A program made the position numbers and the translations under genes. Positions 1-3,159 of a stretch of DNA of 5,423 nucleotides are shown here, piece by piece (within the stretch, counting starts at the first letter, position 1; the number at the start of each line of letters is the position of its first letter). The notes beneath the pieces were generated by a model. The model was not told the DNA's origin and searched no databases. It saw only the letters and a program-made list of their open reading frames with translations. Where the stretch lies: the NCBI GenBank assembly GCA_031266115.1, contig JAISBQ010000361.1, forward strand, positions 1-5,423, read 5' to 3'. This stretch comes from Bifidobacteriaceae bacterium. Its GTDB lineage: Bacteria; Actinomycetota; Actinomycetes; Actinomycetales; WQXJ01.

Positions 1-852
1 GGCAGCAACATGACCACCCCAAACACGATAGTGCAAGGGGTCAGAACGTCACACAATGAACTCGCACTGCTCAATGAGAATGGAACCATAGATGTCTATG
101 TGATTTCTACTCACGAGAATATCGACTACGACAGATGGTCACCGGCGCTTGACAACGATATTCCGCGGACTCGGATTCCTGACTTGCCGCCAGGTGTTCG
201 CTATACGGCAATCGGACATAGTTCGGGCAGCATGTTGGGGTTGGCACGTTCGGATGGGACGGTGACGCTAATGCACGATTATGGGCATCCTGACTGGAAG
301 GTGGGGCCGGTGCTAGAAGAGCGGATTCCGAAGGCACCGCCGGGACTGTATTACGTCGACATGGCGATCTATCGCTCCTCTATCATGCTGCTCCGCAACG
401 ACGGTCACGTGGTCGGAGCCACGGTGAAAGCAAAGAAGGGGGCGCAACCTCATCCGTCGGTGAAGGTGCCGCCTTTGCCACATGGATGGGCGTTCACAGA
501 CATTTGGCCCGCGCCGGAGGGCTTCTATTTCGGTGTCGCGCGGATTCCGACAGGCGAGAGGGTTGCGAGTGCGGTCGCGAAACTGAAGGGTCCCGCCAGT
601 GTCGCGCGAGGTGCCAGCGCTGTGTTCACCGCAAAGATCGCGACCCGTGCGATAGCGAATGGTCAGCAGGTGGTGGCCCGGATCGACGGGAAGGTGGTCG
701 GCAAGGCGAAGGCGGACAAGTCCGGCAACGTCAGGGTCACCATCAACACGGCCAAACTGGCCAAAGGCAAGCACACCGTGAAGTTCAAGACGACCGCCAA
801 AGGCAAGTCCGCCGCCTCCGCGTCCGCGAGTGTCAAGCTCCGGATCAGGTAG
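1..852 (+). CDS. RCC1-like repeat protein with C-terminal Ig-like domain (probably 5'-partial)
   Basis: The frame is open from base 1, and the first ATG (position 10) has no ribosome binding site in the nine bases before it, so the gene probably begins upstream. Numbering from that ATG (280 aa), residues about 6-185 hold four degenerate repeats of roughly 45-50 residues. Each has a phrase such as LALLNENGTID, LGLARSDGTV or MLLRNDGHVV, and the later ones open with a Pro-Pro-Gly-like turn (LPPGVRYT, APPGLYYV, LPHGWAFT). This pattern resembles RCC1-type beta-propeller blades; a closed propeller normally needs about seven, which also suggests missing N-terminal sequence. Residues about 190-280 look like a bacterial Ig-like domain of the Big_3 type: a GQQVVARIDGKVVGKA strand pair, a SGNVRVTI strand and an AKGKHTVKF strand. 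It is rich in Lys and Ala. Such pairings usually occur in cell-surface or secreted proteins, but no signal peptide is visible here. The first 180 bases are AT-richer than the 3' end. The substrate or ligand is unknown. Confidence 0.72.
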   Translation, partial: GSNMTTPNTIVQGVRTSHNELALLNENGTIDVYVISTHENIDYDRWSPALDNDIPRTRIPDLPPGVRYTAIGHSSGSMLGLARSDGTVTLMHDYGHPDWKVGPVLEERIPKAPPGLYYVDMAIYRSSIMLLRNDGHVVGATVKAKKGAQPHPSVKVPPLPHGWAFTDIWPAPEGFYFGVARIPTGERVASAVAKLKGPASVARGASAVFTAKIATRAIANGQQVVARIDGKVVGKAKADKSGNVRVTINTAKLAKGKHTVKFKTTAKGKSAASASASVKLRIR

Positions 853-870
853 ACCCACTGGGTGCTGATC
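843..870. terminator. candidate bidirectional terminator hairpin between convergent genes
   Basis: GATCAG (843-848) pairs with CTGATC (865-870). Inside it ACCC (853-856) pairs with GGGT (860-863) around a 3-nt loop, with an asymmetric internal bulge of 4 nt versus 1 nt. The structure spans the 16-bp gap and takes in the stop codons of both converging genes. There is no T-tract on either side, so it is not a canonical intrinsic terminator; actinobacterial terminators often lack one. Confidence 0.4.
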
Positions 871-1252
871 ACGCGGGGCGGCCGCCAACGTGCTCCGCGA
901 GCGCGGCGGGTGCAACCAGAGCATAGGAGTCGGTGAGCAGCTCACGGACCTCCGCCCAGTCCGTGACGGCGCCCAGGTCCAATTCCAGCCATCCCCGCAG
1001 GTGGGGCGCGGGTCGGAACCGGGCGTCTGACAAGAGCCAGTGTCGTTCCGAAGGCGCGGGCTTGAACACGAGCCGGTGGCCGTCATCGTCCACCCCGCCG
1101 CTGAACCACCCGAACAGCTTGCGTCCAATGCGTAGGGTGCAGATCCCCCAAGTCTCGGCCGTGTAGACCTGCGGGAGATGCTCAATGGCGGCCACCACGC
1201 GCGCCAACACGGGATCCTCAGGATCGAAGCCCCGAGTCCACACGCGCGCCAC
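869..1252 (-). CDS. MmcQ/YjbR family protein
   Basis: This is a 127-residue protein, close to the usual length of the YjbR/MmcQ (DUF419) family. These are small single-domain proteins with a fold likened to DNA-binding CyaY-like proteins; their biochemical role is poorly defined. The family signature is clear in the C-terminal half: FKPAPSERHWLLSD (63-76), RPAPHLRGWLELDL (80-93), then a helix DWAEVRELLTDSYALV (98-113). The region TAETWG (31-36) matches the usual N-terminal loop before the beta strands, although the first helix is divergent. The start is GTG at 1252; GTG at 1243 (residue 4) is an alternative with a G-rich stretch just upstream. A TAGGGT hexamer (1264-1259) ends 6 nt before the first GTG, so leaderless expression is conceivable, but no -35 box is seen. 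It lies 49 nt downstream of hipA on the same strand and may be co-transcribed with hipBA. No link between this family and toxin-antitoxin function is established. Confidence 0.82.
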   Translation of the reverse strand: MARVWTRGFDPEDPVLARVVAAIEHLPQVYTAETWGICTLRIGRKLFGWFSGGVDDDGHRLVFKPAPSERHWLLSDARFRPAPHLRGWLELDLGAVTDWAEVRELLTDSYALVAPAALAEHVGGRPA

Positions 1253-1289
1253 CCCCCAACCCTAAGCCGCGGGCTCGACGATGGGGTGG
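1249..1289 (-). other. possible hairpin in the hipA-mmcQ junction
   Basis: In the minus-strand transcript, CCACCCC (1289-1283) is perfectly complementary to GGGGTGG (1255-1249), giving a 7-bp stem with a 27-nt loop. The loop contains a further 4-bp stem (AGCC/GGCT, 1265-1275). The 3' arm includes the GTG start codon of the downstream gene, so read-through mRNA could hide that start. No T-tract follows, so this is not a clear terminator. Confidence 0.28.
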
Positions 1290-1301
1290 GGTCGTTCTCG
1301 G

Positions 1302-2582
1302 CTACGATTCCGGGTCGCCAATCTCGCCGCCGGCGAGAAGCCGCTCAGCAGTGGTCACGAATCGTCGTCGGAGCTCTGGCGTCGCGCCACGCGGTGGGGC
1401 AACTGTTTCCACTGCCGCGGCGAAGGCTGTGACAGTGCTTTCAAGGCGCGCCCTGATGGAATGGCGTGGCAACACGCCCCAGGACGCGGCTTCGGATTCC
1501 AGGCGTTCCACGCTGATGCGCCGCTGGTCGAACACGCCGTCGACTGAGAGCGCCAGGTCGTACGCGATGCGCCCAGGCTGGTGCAGATTCGGCACACAGT
1601 CATAGGCGTCGGCAAGACGGGTGCCGCCTGGCTCGTGCAACAAGGAGACATTCTTGGCGTGGGCGTCGTTGTCTCCGATCAAGACCGCGAATGCCAGCCG
1701 ATCCAGCCATGCGGCGGCCAGACCAGGCGAGTCTGGGATCGTGGCAAGCAGTTCCGCGATGGATCTGGCCGAGGGCCGGTCCTGCCGCCTTGGGCGTTCC
1801 TGATCCTGAAACTTGGCCGCGGCGTCGAGCCAGTCGACGCCGAGCGCCTGCGCCAGATCTTCCTGGTGTACAAGCTGAACCTCGCCGTCCAGGATCCGCC
1901 GGTCGAACCGTTCGACGACCAGGGCGATTTGGTCCCCGAAGCGGCCCAGCTCAGCCGAATAGGTTGCCATTCCCATGGCCCGTGCGAGCTGGTACCCGTA
2001 ATACTCGTTGGGTATCGCCTCCGGCCGCGAAGATAGCCGGGGCTTCAGGATGTGGGTCGAGTGCGCCCGGCCGTGAGGCTCTTGCCAGCGGTTGTCGATG
2101 CGTGCCAACAGGACCTTGGGCTGGAACCCCGGGATCATGGACCTGGAGTCGTCGTGCGCCCCAAGGTCGTGGCGATCTATCGCCTGGCGCAGGCGCCGTT
2201 CGACCATCGCCCCTTTCACGCTAACGTACCGGGGCCGGTGCTCGGCCGGTTCTTCGGGCGGGCTGATGGTCACGGCGCCGGCGATCGAGCCGCCGAACTC
2301 CCGTAGGAGGGCGAAGAGGTCATCCGGACGTACCCCCCGCGCCTCAGCCATCGCGAGCCTTTGGTTCCCCTCCGGTGCGTAGCCTCCGAGCCAGTTCGAG
2401 GCGGCGCGCTCCGGCGGCTGAATCTCCGGGATCACACTGAACGCCTCGGTCAGCCTGACTGGCCCTGGCGTGAATCCCAGATTCCAGTTCAAGGAGACCG
2501 CGCTGCGGGACCGCCCCCTTGCTAGCTCCGCGATCGGCTCGCCGTGCAGGTGGACGATGAGTCGGTCAGCGTTGGTCGCCAT
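1302..2582 (-). CDS. hipA: HipA-family serine/threonine kinase toxin
   Basis: This 426-residue protein is about the length of E. coli HipA (440). HipA kinases phosphorylate a target (glutamyl-tRNA synthetase in E. coli), halting translation, and are neutralised by HipB. Residues about 5-108 form the N-terminal subdomain (LIVHLHGEPIAEL, then NWLGGYAPEGNQR). The kinase core follows: a G-loop IPGFQPK (150-156); THILK (176-180, the ATP-contacting Lys); NEYYGYQLARAMG (192-204); VERFDRR (223-229); HQEDLAQ (239-245); catalytic loop GDNDAHAKN (303-311, Asp306 and Asn311); and the Mg-binding DAYD (325-328, Asp328). All catalytic residues are therefore present. The residue aligned with autophosphorylated Ser150 of E. 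coli is Met149, with Ser148 beside it. ATG at 2582 is preferred because GGTGA lies 5 nt upstream; ATG at 2600 has no such site, and the family domain begins right after 2582. The start overlaps the end of hipB by 17 nt, indicating translational coupling in a hipBA operon. Its cellular target here is unknown. Confidence 0.93.
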   Translation of the reverse strand: MATNADRLIVHLHGEPIAELARGRSRSAVSLNWNLGFTPGPVRLTEAFSVIPEIQPPERAASNWLGGYAPEGNQRLAMAEARGVRPDDLFALLREFGGSIAGAVTISPPEEPAEHRPRYVSVKGAMVERRLRQAIDRHDLGAHDDSRSMIPGFQPKVLLARIDNRWQEPHGRAHSTHILKPRLSSRPEAIPNEYYGYQLARAMGMATYSAELGRFGDQIALVVERFDRRILDGEVQLVHQEDLAQALGVDWLDAAAKFQDQERPRRQDRPSARSIAELLATIPDSPGLAAAWLDRLAFAVLIGDNDAHAKNVSLLHEPGGTRLADAYDCVPNLHQPGRIAYDLALSVDGVFDQRRISVERLESEAASWGVLPRHSIRARLESTVTAFAAAVETVAPPRGATPELRRRFVTTAERLLAGGEIGDPES

Positions 2583-2811
2583 CAGCGTCACCGAGTTCAT
2601 AGTGGGCCGTGAGGTCGATGCCGAGGTTCGCGAGAGTCCGGAACAGTCGCAGCTCGTGCAGGGTGCCACGCCCCTGCTCAAGGGATCGCAGGTAGTCGCG
2701 CGAGAATCCCAGGGTGTCGGCCAGTTCGGCCTGGGTCAGCCCGCGCGCCTGGCGCGCCGCCCGCACGATGGCGCCCACGTCGCGCAACCGCCTGATCACC
2801 AAGTCCGTCAT
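2566..2811 (-). CDS. hipB: HipB-family antitoxin and transcriptional repressor
   Basis: This is an 81-residue XRE/Cro-type helix-turn-helix protein, close to the size of E. coli HipB (88). Proteins of this type bind HipA and inhibit it, and as dimers repress their own operon. The HTH spans about residues 11-50: VGAIVRAARQARGLTQAELA forms helices 1 and 2, and GFSRDYLRSLEQGRG gives the recognition helix and the typical S-x-x-Y-L-x-x-L-E-x-G ending. Residues 52-69 (HELRLFRTLANLGIDLTA) form the helix that supports dimerisation in this family, and a short acidic tail (LGDADGDQR) follows. ATG 2811 is chosen because GGAGGGG sits directly before it. The reading frame stays open upstream to about 2985, but that stretch has no family similarity and runs across the operator-promoter region. 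The gene overlaps the hipA start by 17 nt. Two operator-like sites lie 36-79 bp upstream of its start codon. Confidence 0.92.
   Translation of the reverse strand: MTDLVIRRLRDVGAIVRAARQARGLTQAELADTLGFSRDYLRSLEQGRGTLHELRLFRTLANLGIDLTAHYELGDADGDQR
2588..2592 (-). promoter_or_regulatory. hipA ribosome binding site inside hipB
   Basis: GGTGA on the minus strand, 5 nt before ATG 2582 and inside the last codons of hipB. It decides between the two nearby ATGs (2600 and 2582) in favour of the second. Confidence 0.55.
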
Positions 2812-2813
2812 CG

Positions 2814-2820
2814 CCCCTCC
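2814..2820 (-). promoter_or_regulatory. hipB ribosome binding site
   Basis: GGAGGGG on the minus strand, with its GGAGG core ending 4 nt before ATG 2811. It is the strongest Shine-Dalgarno match in the window and fixes the hipB start against longer in-frame alternatives. Confidence 0.75.
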
Positions 2821-2846
2821 CGCGGCAGAATTCTCACAGTGCACGA

Positions 2847-2864
2847 TGCGAGAATATCGCCGCA
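2847..2864. promoter_or_regulatory. putative HipB operator O1
   Basis: TGCGAGAATATCGCCGCA. It is an imperfect palindrome with outer arms TGCG and CGCA separated by 10 bp and a central ATAT, as expected for a dimeric HTH repressor. It matches O2 at 15 of 18 positions and overlaps the proposed -10 of hipB. Operators of this spaced inverted-repeat form upstream of hipBA are known in E. coli, where the sequence differs. Confidence 0.6.
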
Positions 2865-2880
2865 TTGTCTTGTGCGCGAA
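2851..2880 (-). promoter_or_regulatory. candidate hipBA promoter
   Basis: On the minus strand the best -10 is TATTCT (2856-2851), with a weak -35 TTCGCG (2880-2875) at an 18-bp spacing. This would put the transcript start near 2844 and leave a leader of about 33 nt before hipB. The -35 is poor, so the placement rests mainly on its overlap with the two operators. Confidence 0.35.
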
Positions 2881-2890
2881 AATCGTCGCA
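2873..2890. promoter_or_regulatory. putative HipB operator O2
   Basis: TGCGCGAAAATCGTCGCA. It has the same TGCG-N10-CGCA arms as O1 and starts 26 bp from it, about 2.5 helical turns. The match continues for two more bases after each site (CGCATT). It covers the place where the -35 of hipB would fall. Confidence 0.6.
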
Positions 2891-3124
2891 TTCGCGGCGG
2901 CGACCCCACCCAGTGGTGCGCACGACTTCCCATGGCCCCCCACGCAGAGCACCGCTGTGGCAAGAGCTGACTTGCCAATCTCCACGGTATCGCTGGCGGC
3001 TGGTCGTCGGCCGGTGAGAATAATACACGTGTGGCATAGCGAACGAGTGGTGGGATCCGAGCCTCTGGCGGGTATCGAACGACGTAGACGTGCCTAAGTA
3101 CGATGCGTTGCCATGCCGGACGAC
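2891..3124. other. intergenic stretch with no recognised gene
   Basis: This is the remainder of the divergent region between hipB (leftward) and the DUF222 gene (rightward). Short frames cross it on both strands, but none has a recognisable domain or a convincing ribosome binding site. An 8-bp palindrome ACACGTGT lies at 3025-3032 beside an AT-rich patch (3018-3025), and a -10-like TACGAT lies at 3099-3104 without a good -35. I see no tRNA, attachment site or stable hairpin. Confidence 0.5.
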
Positions 3125-3153
3125 TTGCGTGAAGCGCACAGGTGTACTAGTAT
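3125..3153 (+). promoter_or_regulatory. candidate promoter for a leaderless DUF222 transcript
   Basis: TTGCGT (3125-3130) and TAGTAT (3148-3153) are separated by exactly 17 bp. The -10 matches TATAAT at four of six positions, including the key TA at the start and the final T. Six bases follow before the ATG at 3160, so the expected transcription start coincides with the first base of the start codon. There is no Shine-Dalgarno sequence before that ATG. Leaderless mRNAs are common in actinobacteria. Confidence 0.5.
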
Positions 3154-3159
3154 CGATCC

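Noticed and set aside
313..1185. Minus-strand frame of 290 codons
   Set aside because: Runs antisense to the repeat-protein gene and in a different frame from the MmcQ/YjbR gene, whose family motifs are clear.
1581..2306. Plus-strand frames opposite hipA
   Set aside because: hipA motifs and catalytic residues run continuously through this interval on the minus strand.
2583..2681. N-terminal extension of HipA by up to 33 residues
   Set aside because: It would overlap most of the HipB C-terminus, has no ribosome binding site, and the HipA domain begins right after ATG 2582.
2812..2985. N-terminal extension of HipB by 58 residues
   Set aside because: The frame is open, but it crosses the operators and promoter, shows no family similarity, and a strong ribosome binding site marks ATG 2811.
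3025..3032. ACACGTGT palindrome as an operator
   Set aside because: A single short palindrome with no second copy and no well-placed promoter; it could be chance.
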